NCBI RefSeq assembly: GCF_033446685.1
Contig: NZ_JAWQLY010000013.1
Coordinates: 1-64,000 of the forward strand
Reading direction: 5' to 3'
Length of the DNA stretch: 64,000 bases
From: Modicisalibacter sp033446685
GTDB lineage: Bacteria; Pseudomonadota; Gammaproteobacteria; Pseudomonadales; Halomonadaceae
Position 1 is the stretch's first letter; the number at the start of each line of letters is the position of its first letter. Shown here piece by piece: positions 7,870-17,049 of the stretch. The notes beneath the pieces are model-generated. The model did no database searches. It was given only the letters and a program-made list of their open reading frames with translations, and had not been told where the DNA came from. The position numbers were made by a program, and so were the translations under genes.

Positions 7870-8997
7870 ATGGTCCACGGCCCCCGAACGCCCTATCAGG
7901 CATTACGCAAACTGCTGAGACTCGCCGCCCGGCCGATGAAGTCCGATCGTGGCCGCGGCGGGGTCGTGGTCCAGGCCTATCGCGGCTACGGCTCGACCAC
8001 CGAGGCCTACCTGATGGGACGGGTCTTTCGCCAACCCAGCCTGGGCTTGCCGGCACGCGAGGGAACGCTGCTGCGCGACCTGCTCGACGTGCTGCGACGT
8101 AGCGTGCGCTGGGGCGTCAAGGCGGCCACGGTGGTGGTCGAGGTCAACGGTAGCCGGCACACCGTGGAGACCGACCGCGACGGCTATTTCGACGTACACA
8201 TGAAGCTGGAGCGGCCGGCGCCAGACGACCGCAGCTGGCACGAGGCGACGCTCGACGTATATCTGAACGACGAACACACCATCAGCGGCAAGACCGAGGT
8301 CTACGTCCCGCCGCCGACGGTCGATCTGGCGGTGATCAGCGACATCGACGACACCGTGATGTACACCGGCGTCGCCAACAAGCTCAAGATGTTCTATCGG
8401 CTGTTCTTCGAGAAGGCCGACCGGCGCACCGCCTTCCCCGGCGTCGCGCCCTTCTATCAGGCGCTGTTCGCCGGCGCCGACGGCCAGCGGCGCCGGCCGC
8501 TGCTCTACGTCTCGCGCGGGCCGTGGAGCATCTACGAAATCCTCGAGGCGTTCTTCCAGCGCAACCGCATTCCGGTGGGGCCGATCCTGTTCCTGCGCGA
8601 ATGGGGGCTGAGCCTGCAGCGCCCGCTGCCGCGCAAGGCCGTCGATCACAAGGCCAAGATGATCGAGAAGATGCTCAGCCTCTACGACAGCCTGCCGTTC
8701 GTACTGATCGGCGACAGCGGCCAGCACGACCCCGAGACCTATACCCGCATCGTGCGCGAATATCCGGGACGCATCCGCGCCATCTACATCCGCAAGATCG
8801 ACCGTAGCGCCTCGCGCGACGCCGCGATCGAAGCGCTCGCCGACGAAGTCGCCGCCGACGGCTGTACCCTGGTGCTGGCCAGCGACAGCGTGCGCATGGC
8901 CGAACATGCCCACCGCGAAGGGCTTATTTCCCATGCCGGCCTGGAAGCCGTGCGCCGCGCGCCCGACGTCAGTGAAAGCCGCTCACAAAGAGACTGA
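7870..8997 (+). CDS. App1-family phosphatase domain protein (DUF2183)
   Basis: A 375-residue protein with the App1/DUF2183 phosphatase domain, a HAD-like fold known from yeast phosphatidate phosphatase App1. The nucleophile motif DIDDTVMYTG lies near residues 158-167. Downstream are FPGVAPFYQAL, the LLYVSRGPWSIYE segment (motif II-like) and LIGDSGQHDPETY (acidic motif). The N-terminal ~150 residues form a beta-rich region common in bacterial homologues. The chosen start is the ATG at 7870, with GGAG at 7861. It is probably a cytoplasmic phosphatase; the bacterial substrate is unknown. Confidence 0.82.
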   Translation: MVHGPRTPYQALRKLLRLAARPMKSDRGRGGVVVQAYRGYGSTTEAYLMGRVFRQPSLGLPAREGTLLRDLLDVLRRSVRWGVKAATVVVEVNGSRHTVETDRDGYFDVHMKLERPAPDDRSWHEATLDVYLNDEHTISGKTEVYVPPPTVDLAVISDIDDTVMYTGVANKLKMFYRLFFEKADRRTAFPGVAPFYQALFAGADGQRRRPLLYVSRGPWSIYEILEAFFQRNRIPVGPILFLREWGLSLQRPLPRKAVDHKAKMIEKMLSLYDSLPFVLIGDSGQHDPETYTRIVREYPGRIRAIYIRKIDRSASRDAAIEALADEVAADGCTLVLASDSVRMAEHAHREGLISHAGLEAVRRAPDVSESRSQRD

Positions 8998-9016
8998 GCG
9001 CGCCTACACAAGAACG

Positions 9017-10486
9017 TCAGGCCGCCTTGGCCTCGGCCAGTTCCTCGACCAGTGCGCGCAGCAACTGCCAGAACTCCTCGACCGATTCGATCTCGACCCG
9101 CTCGTCAGGCGAATGGGCGCCACGAATCTGCGGGCCGAACGAGATCATCTCGAGCGCCGGGTACTTGCCGCCGAGAATCCCGCATTCGAGCCCGGCGTGG
9201 ATCACCTTGACCTCGGGATCGACGCCCAGCTTTTGCTGATGCAGCTCACGAAAGCGCGTCAAGAGCGGGCTGTCGGGCTCCGGCGTCCAGCCCGGATAGG
9301 CGTTCTCGAGGCGCGTCTCGGCGCCGATCAGCCCGAACAGTGCGCGGAAACGATCGGCGATATCCGCCGTGGCGCTGTCGCGCAACGAGCGCACCAGCGC
9401 GCACAGGTGAAAGCGCCCCGATTCGAGCGAGACCACGCCGAGATTGTTGGAGGTCTCGACCACCCCAGGCACCTCGACGCTCATGCGCTCCACGCCGTAC
9501 GGCGCGACATGCAGGGCGGCGACCAGCATATGGCTGGCGGTGGTAGTCAACGCCTCGCCGGGAGCGTCCTCCAGCCTCTCGAGAGCCAGCGTCAGGCCCT
9601 CGTCGACGCCCGTCAGCTCGGCGACGAGCTCCGCCTGCAGTTCGGCGAGGCGCGCCTTCGCGGCCTCGTCCTCGTCGGCGGCCAGCGCCAGGGTGGCGAA
9701 CGCCTCGCGCGGCAGGGCATTGCGCAACGTGCCGCCGCGATAGTCGATCAGCCGCGCGCCACACGGCTCCAGCGCCCGCAGCACGCGCACCAGCAACCGG
9801 TTGGCGTTGCCCCGGCCCTTGTCGATGTCGATGCCCGAGTGACCGCCGACCAGCCCGGTCAGCGACAGTCGCCAGACCCGTTCGTCGTCGCGCAGCGCGC
9901 TGGTCGGCAGGTTGGCCTCGACCACCACGTCGGCGCCGCCGGCGCAGCCGATGTAGACCTGGCCGCGGTCCTCGGAGTCCAGGTTGAGCAGAATATCGCC
10001 CGCGAGCCAGCCCTCGGCCAGATTCAGCGCACCGCCCATCGACGACTCCTCCTCGACGGTGAACAGCGCCTCGAGCGGACCGTGCTCGAGGGCGTCGTCC
10101 TCGAGGATCGCCAGCGCCGCGGCCACGCCCATGCCGTTGTCGGCGCCCAGCGTGGTATCGCGGGCGTGCAGCCAACCATCGGCGACATAGGTCTCGATGG
10201 GGTCGCTGGTGAAGTCGTGGGGCCGGTCGGCGTTGGCCTGGGCGACCATGTCCAGATGACCCTGCAGCACAATGCCCGGCGCCTTTTCACGGCCCGGCGA
10301 GGCCGGCTTGCGGATCAGCAGATTGCCGGCGGCGTCGAAGTCATGACTCATGCCCCGGGCGCTCGCCCAGTCGACGATGATCCGAGCGAGCTGCGCCTCG
10401 TGGCCCGAGGGACGCGGCGTATTGCACAGCGTGCGAAAATGGCGCCACAGCGGCGTCGGCGTCAGGCTGTCCAGATGTTCGTTCAT
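9017..10486 (-). CDS. pepD: aminoacyl-histidine dipeptidase (peptidase D)
   Basis: A 489-residue M20-family metallopeptidase that cleaves Xaa-His dipeptides such as carnosine in the cytosol. Metal-site motifs are GIVLQGHLDMV (His, Asp), TLGADNGMGV (bridging Asp) and TVEEESSMGG (catalytic/ligand Glu). The end carries HAGLECGILGGKYP and GPQIRGAHSPDE, as in PepD. I chose the ATG at 10486 (MNEHLDSLTPTPLW, like known PepD starts); the reading from 10507 would need a TTG. It is convergent with the App1 gene. Confidence 0.92.
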   Translation of the reverse strand: MNEHLDSLTPTPLWRHFRTLCNTPRPSGHEAQLARIIVDWASARGMSHDFDAAGNLLIRKPASPGREKAPGIVLQGHLDMVAQANADRPHDFTSDPIETYVADGWLHARDTTLGADNGMGVAAALAILEDDALEHGPLEALFTVEEESSMGGALNLAEGWLAGDILLNLDSEDRGQVYIGCAGGADVVVEANLPTSALRDDERVWRLSLTGLVGGHSGIDIDKGRGNANRLLVRVLRALEPCGARLIDYRGGTLRNALPREAFATLALAADEDEAAKARLAELQAELVAELTGVDEGLTLALERLEDAPGEALTTTASHMLVAALHVAPYGVERMSVEVPGVVETSNNLGVVSLESGRFHLCALVRSLRDSATADIADRFRALFGLIGAETRLENAYPGWTPEPDSPLLTRFRELHQQKLGVDPEVKVIHAGLECGILGGKYPALEMISFGPQIRGAHSPDERVEIESVEEFWQLLRALVEELAEAKAA

Positions 10487-10642
10487 AGGCAATTCCGCAG
10501 TTGGCAAAACAATCGGCGCTCATTGTACTGACGAATACTAATCAGGCGAATCTTCGCGCGCCACAGGCGATGATCCAGCGCTTTTCCTCGGCCGGCATCG
10601 CGACTAGCCTTTGTCGCTCATCACCCTGTTATGGAGTCACGC

Positions 10643-10756
10643 ATGCCAATGACCCGCTCGCTGTTACTGCTCACCGGCCTCGCCGCCTTCGCCCTGCTGA
10701 GCGGCTGCTCGCCGATTCCCGACATGCCCGGCCCGATCGGCATTCCCGGCCTCTGA
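10643..10756 (+). CDS. 37-residue small lipoprotein
   Basis: A short gene with start ATG at 10643 and ribosome site GGAG at 10632-10635. The product begins MPMTRSLLLLTGLAAFALL and then has the lipobox LSGC, followed by a 15-residue proline/glycine tail (SPIPDMPGPIGIPGL). That would be a very small acylated envelope peptide, like other entericidin-sized lipoproteins. It has no recognisable family. Its 3' part overlaps the antisense 3' end of tmcA by 93 bases. The signal, lipobox and ribosome site together support it; expression is unproven. Confidence 0.55.
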   Translation: MPMTRSLLLLTGLAAFALLSGCSPIPDMPGPIGIPGL

Positions 10757-13012
10757 GCGGGCGGCCCCGGCGCCCAGGGGCCCGCCGCCAAGCGCCGCGT
10801 GCAACCGCCCGGCCAGCGCCCGACAGTACGTCAGCCGCGCCTTGCGCCCTTGCGCTCCGCCGAGGCGACCGCCAGCGGCGGGTTCGCGGCCCTGGAACAG
10901 CGGCGCGACCAGCGCCAGCCAGTCCGCCTCGGCGAGCGCTTCGGGCGCGCTGACACGCCCCGCCCGCCAGACCCGCGCCAGCCACGGCCGTACCAGCGCC
11001 AGCTCGCCGCCGCCGGCGGCGAACCAGGCCAGCCGCGCCAAGGTCTCGTCATCCACCGCCAGCGCTTCGTCGGTCTCCAGCAGGGTCTCCTCAAGCAGCG
11101 CCGCGGCCACCGCCGCGTCGAGTGCGTCGAGCTCGGCATTCAACAGACTCGGCAGCAGCGTGGCGAAGCTCGCCCGCCATTCGCGGAGCGCGTCTTTCGC
11201 GTCGGCGCGTAGCGCACGGCCCATCATCAGCGCATGCTCGCCGCTCGAGGCTTCCCGTGACAGCCCCAGGCGCAGTGGAACCAGCCGCTGGGCCCGCCAG
11301 AAGGCGATCAGCCCGGGTTCGGCGCCGAAGCTGGTACCCAGGTAGTCGTCACCGGCCTCGCGGGCGCTCGTCGCCAGTTGCTCGACCAGCGCCGAGCCGA
11401 TGCCGCGACGCCGTGCGGCGGGATGCACGGCGACCCGCAGCACCCGGCACCAGCGCGCTTCGGCGGCGGCGTAGAAGCCGCCGTGGGCGGCCAGCGACTG
11501 GGCCAGCAAGTGGCCGCGCGGACGCCGCCGGCCGTAATGGATCGCCTCGGCCAGTGCCGGCGGAAAGCCGCCCTCGCGCTGGCCGACGCACACGCCCACG
11601 CAATGCGCGCCGGCATAGGCGGCGATCAGCGTCAATTCGGGGCCGTCGAGCAGCTGACGCAAGTCGCCGGGCGTGGTGCGGTAGTGGGCCTGGACCAGCA
11701 ACCCGAACAGTTCACCGAGACCGCGCTCGTCGTCGGCCAGCGCCTGGCGATCGAGCTGGCGATAGCCGAGCGGACGGGCGTCGAGTGCCGCGCCGACGGC
11801 CGCGTCGTCGGCGGGCTCGGCGTCGAGCAGCAGCAACTCGCGGGTCAGCGCCTCGAGCGGATCGCCCTCCCCCCAGCGCACCGGCTGTTCCAACCGGCAG
11901 GCGCGCCAGTCGGGCGTCTCGCTATCCAGTCGCGCGCGAAAGCGCAGATCGAAGCCGCGCCCGGTGCCCTCGTAACCGTGCACGGTGGTGGCGAAGGCGA
12001 TGCGCGGAAAGGCCGCCAGCCAGCGTCCCAGCAGTGGCGCGGGAATCGCCGCGGCCTCGTCGACGAACAGCGTCGGCGGCGAGCGTGGGTCGATATCGGA
12101 GCCGGCGAGCGCCTCGCACAGCGCATCCGGCGGCAGAAAGCGTACCGTCGCCGGACCGTGCGCGAGCTCGACATGGAAGGCGTGGGTCTCGCGGCGTCCT
12201 TCGGGCAGCGCTTCACCGAGCCGCACGAATACCGGTTCCAGCGCGGCGGCACGCGGCGCGGTCAGCCAGATCTCGCGCTCGCCGGCCTGCAGGCGCCGCG
12301 CGGCGGCGATGCCCAGCGCACTGCTCTTGCCGCGTCCGCGATCGGCGCTCAGCACCAGCGGCCGGCGACGGCGCAGGCGCGTCAGCCGGCGCACCGCGGC
12401 GGCCTGGTCATGGGTCAGGCAATCGTCGCTGGCGTTCGCCGCCGCTGCGGGGGCTTCGGCATCGGGCAGGACCAGCGCGGGAGCGGGGGCCGTGGCCGGC
12501 CAGTGCAGGACCCAGGGCGAGGCCGCGAGGCGCCGAGCGATGCGCGCCAGGTGGCGCGCGCTCAGCGCCTCGGGCCGGTGCGGCCAGGCGGCTAGCCGTG
12601 CGTAGTCGGCATCGGGGAGCGGTACGCCATCGCGCCATGCCTCGGGGGTGAGCAGCACCAGCAAGCCGCCGGCGCGCACGGTGCCGGCCAGCGCGCCGAA
12701 GGCATCGGGATCGAAGCCGGCGCCCGGCGACAGCGCGTCGACGACCACCAGATCGTGCTCGCCACCCAGCCGGGAGCGTGCCTGGCGGGCCGGCAGCGGC
12801 GGCGAACCGGCGGCGCGGGTGGCTTCGCTGTCCGGCCCCAGCCACAGCGGCGCGGACCAGTCGGCGCCCTGCCAGATCGACAACGCCCGCGCCATGACGC
12901 GATCCAGCGGGCCGTCGAGCCACAGCAGCGCGCGATGACGCCGCTCGGCCAGCGTTGCGCGCAGCCGGGCGAGAGCAGCGTTCAGCGGTTCGGCGGTGGA
13001 GGTCTCGTTCAT
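10664..13012 (-). CDS. tmcA: tRNA(Met) cytidine acetyltransferase TmcA
   Basis: A 782-residue TmcA, which makes N4-acetylcytidine at the wobble base of elongator tRNA-Met using acetyl-CoA and ATP. Domains in order are an N-terminal DUF1726-like region, an RNA-helicase-like ATPase with Walker A ADRGRGKSSALGIAA and Walker B LFVDEAAAIPAPLL, and a GNAT domain with VAVHPAARRRGIGSALVEQL. A C-terminal tRNA-binding region follows. The last ~30 residues (after GAGAARSEAG) are the antisense of the small lipoprotein gene and look like read-through rather than conserved protein. The start follows 47 bases after the paoC stop, so it may be co-transcribed with paoABC. Confidence 0.9.
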   Translation of the reverse strand: MNETSTAEPLNAALARLRATLAERRHRALLWLDGPLDRVMARALSIWQGADWSAPLWLGPDSEATRAAGSPPLPARQARSRLGGEHDLVVVDALSPGAGFDPDAFGALAGTVRAGGLLVLLTPEAWRDGVPLPDADYARLAAWPHRPEALSARHLARIARRLAASPWVLHWPATAPAPALVLPDAEAPAAAANASDDCLTHDQAAAVRRLTRLRRRRPLVLSADRGRGKSSALGIAAARRLQAGEREIWLTAPRAAALEPVFVRLGEALPEGRRETHAFHVELAHGPATVRFLPPDALCEALAGSDIDPRSPPTLFVDEAAAIPAPLLGRWLAAFPRIAFATTVHGYEGTGRGFDLRFRARLDSETPDWRACRLEQPVRWGEGDPLEALTRELLLLDAEPADDAAVGAALDARPLGYRQLDRQALADDERGLGELFGLLVQAHYRTTPGDLRQLLDGPELTLIAAYAGAHCVGVCVGQREGGFPPALAEAIHYGRRRPRGHLLAQSLAAHGGFYAAAEARWCRVLRVAVHPAARRRGIGSALVEQLATSAREAGDDYLGTSFGAEPGLIAFWRAQRLVPLRLGLSREASSGEHALMMGRALRADAKDALREWRASFATLLPSLLNAELDALDAAVAAALLEETLLETDEALAVDDETLARLAWFAAGGGELALVRPWLARVWRAGRVSAPEALAEADWLALVAPLFQGREPAAGGRLGGAQGRKARLTYCRALAGRLHAALGGGPLGAGAARSEAGNADRAGHVGNRRAAAQQGEGGEAGEQ

Positions 13013-13059
13013 GCCGCACAGGATGCGGCATGAACGGATCGCGTGCCAGCCATGCCGCG

Positions 13060-15261
13060 TCAGTCGACCAGCAGCTTCTCGATAGTGATCGGCAACTCGC
13101 GGATACGCTTGCCGGTGGCGTGGTGCACGGCATTGGCGATCGCCGCGGCGATGCCGGTCAGGCCGATCTCGCCGACCCCGCGGGCGCCGAACTCGTTGAA
13201 GGCGTAGTCGGGGTTGTCGAGCAGCACGACGTCGACATCGGGCATGTCGGCGTGGCTGGCGACGATGTAATCGGCATAGTTATTGTTGATCAACCGGGCG
13301 TCGCGCGGATCGTAGTCGAGCCCCTCCAGCAGCCCCATGCCCAGGCCCATGACGATGCTGCCCTCGACCTGGTTGCGCGCCGCGCTGGGGTTGATCGCGC
13401 GGCCGATGTCGTAGCTGCTGACCACCCGCGCCACGCGCAGCCGCGAGATGCCCGGGTCCCAGCGCACCTCGACGAAATGCGCGCCGAATGAGCGAAAGCT
13501 GTACTGCTGCTGCTCGTCGCCGGGTGCGGCCTGGCCGTCGCCGTTGACGCTGCCCAGCTTGAGCCCGGCGAGGATCTCGCCGAAGGCGACCCGCTTGCCG
13601 GCGTCGTCGACCAGCGCTCCGCGTTCGACCGATAGCGCATCGCCGCTGGCCCCCTCGAAGGCCCCGCCTTCACCGGTGGCGGCCTCCTTGAGCGCGTCGA
13701 TCGCCTGACGGACCGCGTCGGCGACCGCCGGCAGCGTGGTGGCGGTGGCCATCGAACCGCCGGACAGCGGCCCGGCCGGCAGTCCGGATTCGCCGAGCCG
13801 CACCTCGATGTCGGCAAGCGCCGTACCGGTCAGCTCGGCGACGGTCTGGGCGATGACGGTATAGGTGCCGGTGCCGATATCCTGGGTGCCGCAAGCGGCC
13901 AGGATCGAACCGTCGGCGCGCAGCTCGACCCGCGCCGCGCAGGGCTGGCGCCCGGCGAACCAGGTGCTGGTCGCCATGCCCCAGCCGATGATCTCGTCGC
14001 CCTCCGTCATCGCGCCGATGCGCGGATCGCGCTCGGCCCAGCCGAAGCGCTTGGCGGCATCGTCATAACAGGCGTCGAGATGCTTGCTCGACCAGGGCAG
14101 ATCGCTGGCCGGGTCCTTATCGGCATAGTTGCGCTGGCGCAACTCCAGCGGGTCCATGCCCAGCACCTCGGCCAGTTCGTCGATGGCGCACTCCAACGCG
14201 AATATTCCGGACACCTCCCCCGGGCCGCGCATCGGGCACGGCGTGCCGTGATTGACGGCGAGCAGACGCTGGCTGGTCGCCACGTTGTCGCAGGCGTACA
14301 GGCTGGGGGTCGCCGAGGTCAGCGAGTCGACATAGGTGTGCACCAGCGAGGTCTCGGTGGTGCAGTCGTGGCGTATCGAGACCAGCCGGCCGCGCTCGTC
14401 GGCGGCCAGCCGCAGGCGCTGGCGCGAGGCCGGCCGGTTGCCGCCGTTGGCCATGTCCTGTTGACGCGGCAACACCGTCTTGACCGGACGCCCGACCTCC
14501 CGGGCCGCCGCCGCGGTGGCCACCGCATGCGGCCACATGAACAGCTTGTTGCCGAACCCCGAGCCGATGTAGTGCGAGACGACCTCGACGTCCTCGTCGG
14601 CGAGATCGAAGATCCGCGCCATCGCCTTGTGCTGGTAGACCACGCCCTGGCTTGCCTCGTGAACGATCAGCCGGCCGTCGCGCCACTGCGCGAGGGTGGC
14701 GTGCATCTCCATCGGCACGTGGCTCTCGGCGGCGATGCCGTAGCTGCGGTCGATACGCGCCGCTGCTGCCTCGAAAGCCGCGTCCGGATCGCCCCGACTG
14801 CTGCCTTCCGAGTCCAGCAACCGCCCCTCGTCACGGATGTGCAGCAGGCCGGTTACCGCCCCGTCTTCCCGACGATAGCTCGCCTTCACCGCGTGCGCGG
14901 CGGCACGCGCCTCCTCGAAGGTTTCCGCCACCACCAGCGCCACGAACTGGCCGTCGTAGTAGATGCGCTCGTCCTCGAACGGCAGCCGCACCTCGCTGAC
15001 CAGATCCTGATGGGTCATGCTGTTGGGCGAGCGATGCAGCGCCGGAAAATTGCCGTGGTGGAAGATCGACACCACGCCCGGCATCGCCAGCGCCCGGTCG
15101 ACCTCGAGCGAGACCAGCGTGCCGTGGGCGATGCTCGCCGGCACCGGATAGCCGAACAGCATGTCCGGACTGGCGTGATCGCCGGTGTAGTCGGCCCGGC
15201 CGGTCAACTTGTACTCGCCATCCACCCGAGGGGTGCGATGGCCAATGAACTGCGTATTCAT
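13060..15261 (-). CDS. paoC: molybdopterin-binding subunit of xanthine/aldehyde oxidoreductase (PaoC-like)
   Basis: A 733-residue large subunit of the xanthine oxidase family, carrying the molybdenum-cytosine-dinucleotide centre. Visible features are GSGFGNKLFMWPH, RGPGEVSGIFALECAIDELA, CGTQDIGTGTYTVIAQ, and the C-terminal GARGVGEIGLTGIAAAIANAV, whose glutamate sits where the catalytic base lies in this family. The subunit order A-B-C with 4-bp overlaps matches E. coli paoABC (aldehyde oxidase). The substrate cannot be fixed from sequence. MocA and XdhC homologues at 26.9-28.5 kb would supply and insert the cofactor. Confidence 0.88.
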   Translation of the reverse strand: MNTQFIGHRTPRVDGEYKLTGRADYTGDHASPDMLFGYPVPASIAHGTLVSLEVDRALAMPGVVSIFHHGNFPALHRSPNSMTHQDLVSEVRLPFEDERIYYDGQFVALVVAETFEEARAAAHAVKASYRREDGAVTGLLHIRDEGRLLDSEGSSRGDPDAAFEAAAARIDRSYGIAAESHVPMEMHATLAQWRDGRLIVHEASQGVVYQHKAMARIFDLADEDVEVVSHYIGSGFGNKLFMWPHAVATAAAAREVGRPVKTVLPRQQDMANGGNRPASRQRLRLAADERGRLVSIRHDCTTETSLVHTYVDSLTSATPSLYACDNVATSQRLLAVNHGTPCPMRGPGEVSGIFALECAIDELAEVLGMDPLELRQRNYADKDPASDLPWSSKHLDACYDDAAKRFGWAERDPRIGAMTEGDEIIGWGMATSTWFAGRQPCAARVELRADGSILAACGTQDIGTGTYTVIAQTVAELTGTALADIEVRLGESGLPAGPLSGGSMATATTLPAVADAVRQAIDALKEAATGEGGAFEGASGDALSVERGALVDDAGKRVAFGEILAGLKLGSVNGDGQAAPGDEQQQYSFRSFGAHFVEVRWDPGISRLRVARVVSSYDIGRAINPSAARNQVEGSIVMGLGMGLLEGLDYDPRDARLINNNYADYIVASHADMPDVDVVLLDNPDYAFNEFGARGVGEIGLTGIAAAIANAVHHATGKRIRELPITIEKLLVD

Positions 15262-16268
15262 CCTTGAACCCCCTGTCGCGCTTCGCTCGCCGTCGCAGCG
15301 TCACGCAGGGCGCGCACGATCGCCTGGCGCGCCAGCGGAATCTTGAAGGCGTTGTGTTCGCGCGGCACCGCGTCCTGCAGCGCCGCCTCGGCCGCCATCT
15401 CGTAGGAACTGATCGCCGCCGGCTGACCGTCGAGCGCCTGCTCGGCCTCCACCGCCCGCCACGGCTTGGTGGCCACGCCGCCCAATGCCAGGCGTACGTC
15501 GCGAATCACGCCGTCCTCCACCGCGACCACGGCGGCGGCCGAGGCCAGCGCGAACTCATAGGAGGCACGATCGCGCAGCTTGAGATAGGCAGCGCCGGCG
15601 CCGGCCACCGGAGTGTCCAGGGTGACGTGGGTGATCAGCTCGCCGTCGGCGAGTTCGTGCTCGATCTCGGGATGCTCGCCGGGCAGCCGGTGGAAGTCGT
15701 TGAAGGCGATCTCGCGGGTGCCGTCCGGGCCCTGCAGGGTGAGGCTCGCGCCCAGCGCGGCCAGTGCCACGCACATGTCCGAAGGGTGGGTGGCGATGCA
15801 CGCCTCGCTGACGCCGAGTACCGCGTGCATGCGGTTGATGCCGTGCAATGCGTCGCAACCCGAGCCCGGCTCGCGCCGGTTGCAGGCCGCCGCGACGTCG
15901 CGGTAGTAGGGACAGCGGGTGCGCTGCATGACGTTGCCGCCGGTGGTCGCCAGGTTGCGGATCTGGGTCGAGGCGCCGGCGAGAATCGCCTGCGACAGCA
16001 CGGGATAGGAGTCGCGCACCAGCGGGTGGTGGGCGAGATCGGTGTTGGTGACCATGGCGCCGATCCGCAGGCGGCCATCGGCGAGCCGCTCGACCTCGTC
16101 CAGCGCCAGGCGGCTGACGTCGATGAGCTCATGGGGACGCAGCACGTCGAGCTTGATCAGGTCGATCAGAGTGGTACCGCCGGCGATGTAGGACGCCTCG
16201 CGGCGCGGACCGTGGGCGGCGATCGCCCGCTCGGGGGCGGGGGCGGAGGTAAGCGCGAAGTTTCTCAT
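15258..16268 (-). CDS. paoB: FAD-binding subunit with [4Fe-4S] insert (PaoB-like)
   Basis: A 336-residue medium subunit of the xanthine oxidase family. The FAD-binding motifs are YIAGGTTLIDLIK and the second loop ATTGGNVMQRT. Between residues ~115 and 145 lies a cysteine-bearing segment, RCPYYRDVAAACNRREPGSG followed by C. This corresponds to the [4Fe-4S]-binding insertion that distinguishes PaoB/YagS-type subunits from plain XdhB. It links electron flow from molybdenum through the iron-sulfur centres to FAD. Start and stop overlap the neighbours by 4 bp each. Confidence 0.87.
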   Translation of the reverse strand: MRNFALTSAPAPERAIAAHGPRREASYIAGGTTLIDLIKLDVLRPHELIDVSRLALDEVERLADGRLRIGAMVTNTDLAHHPLVRDSYPVLSQAILAGASTQIRNLATTGGNVMQRTRCPYYRDVAAACNRREPGSGCDALHGINRMHAVLGVSEACIATHPSDMCVALAALGASLTLQGPDGTREIAFNDFHRLPGEHPEIEHELADGELITHVTLDTPVAGAGAAYLKLRDRASYEFALASAAAVVAVEDGVIRDVRLALGGVATKPWRAVEAEQALDGQPAAISSYEMAAEAALQDAVPREHNAFKIPLARQAIVRALRDAATASEARQGVQG

Positions 16269-16798
16269 CGGCCGTCGCCCCCCGAATCGGCCGGCCGCGA
16301 GTGTGGACGGGCGTCCTGGATCGCCGCGAGGATGTTCTTGTAGGCGCCGCAGCGGCAGATGTTGCCGCTCATCGCCTCGCGTACCTCGGCGTCGCTGTCG
16401 CCGATGCGTTCATCCTCGAGCAGCGCCGCCGCCGACATCATCTGGCCCGGCGTGCAGAAGCCGCACTGATAGGCGTCGCGTTCGAGAAACGCCTGCTGGA
16501 CGGGGTGCAGCTGGCCGTCGCGGGCCAGCCCCTCGACGGTGGTGATGCGCTGGCCTTCGCACATCGCCGCCAGACGCAGGCAGGAATTGACCGCCTTGCC
16601 GTCGATCTGCACCGTGCAGGCGCCGCACTGGCCGTGGTCGCAGCCCTTCTTGGTGCCGGTCAGGCCGAGCCGGTCTCGAAGGGCGTCGAGCAGTACCACG
16701 TTGGGCTTGAGCGAGAGCGGGCGGGACTCGCCGTTGACGGTCAGCGTCACCGTCATCTCGACCGCGTCCTGCGGGGGTGCTTCGGTATGGTCCATCAT
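16265..16798 (-). CDS. paoA: (2Fe-2S) subunit of the oxidoreductase (PaoA-like)
   Basis: A 177-residue small subunit. The plant-type [2Fe-2S] motif is KKGCDHGQCGACTVQ plus a later Cys in AVNSCLRL; the second all-helical cluster is QCGFCTPGQM with NICRCGAY. The first is the ferredoxin-like domain, the second the four-helix domain of the XO family. I prefer the ATG at 16798 (MMDHTEAPP), which has GAGG 7 bases upstream; an ATG at 16810 is also open. E. coli PaoA has a Tat signal, but none is visible here, so the enzyme is predicted to be cytoplasmic. Confidence 0.88.
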   Translation of the reverse strand: MMDHTEAPPQDAVEMTVTLTVNGESRPLSLKPNVVLLDALRDRLGLTGTKKGCDHGQCGACTVQIDGKAVNSCLRLAAMCEGQRITTVEGLARDGQLHPVQQAFLERDAYQCGFCTPGQMMSAAALLEDERIGDSDAEVREAMSGNICRCGAYKNILAAIQDARPHSRPADSGGDGR

Positions 16799-17049
16799 GC
16801 CGATCCTCATCGTTGCAAGCGTACGTGCCTCGCGGCACGCCCTGGGACGGTGTCAGGCCGTCGGCGGGTTACCCATCTAAGCTAGGCGAGGATGATCGCA
16901 ACCACAAACGCCGAAGCCGGACGCAGACGCCACCGAAGGCCCGACAAGAGCCAACCTATGGCCACGGCAGACCTTTGCAGAGACCGCCGGTTCCGACCTA
17001 AGGTGAGGGCGCTTGAATTCTTATCGCGTCAAGAAAAGGAGTTCTTGTC

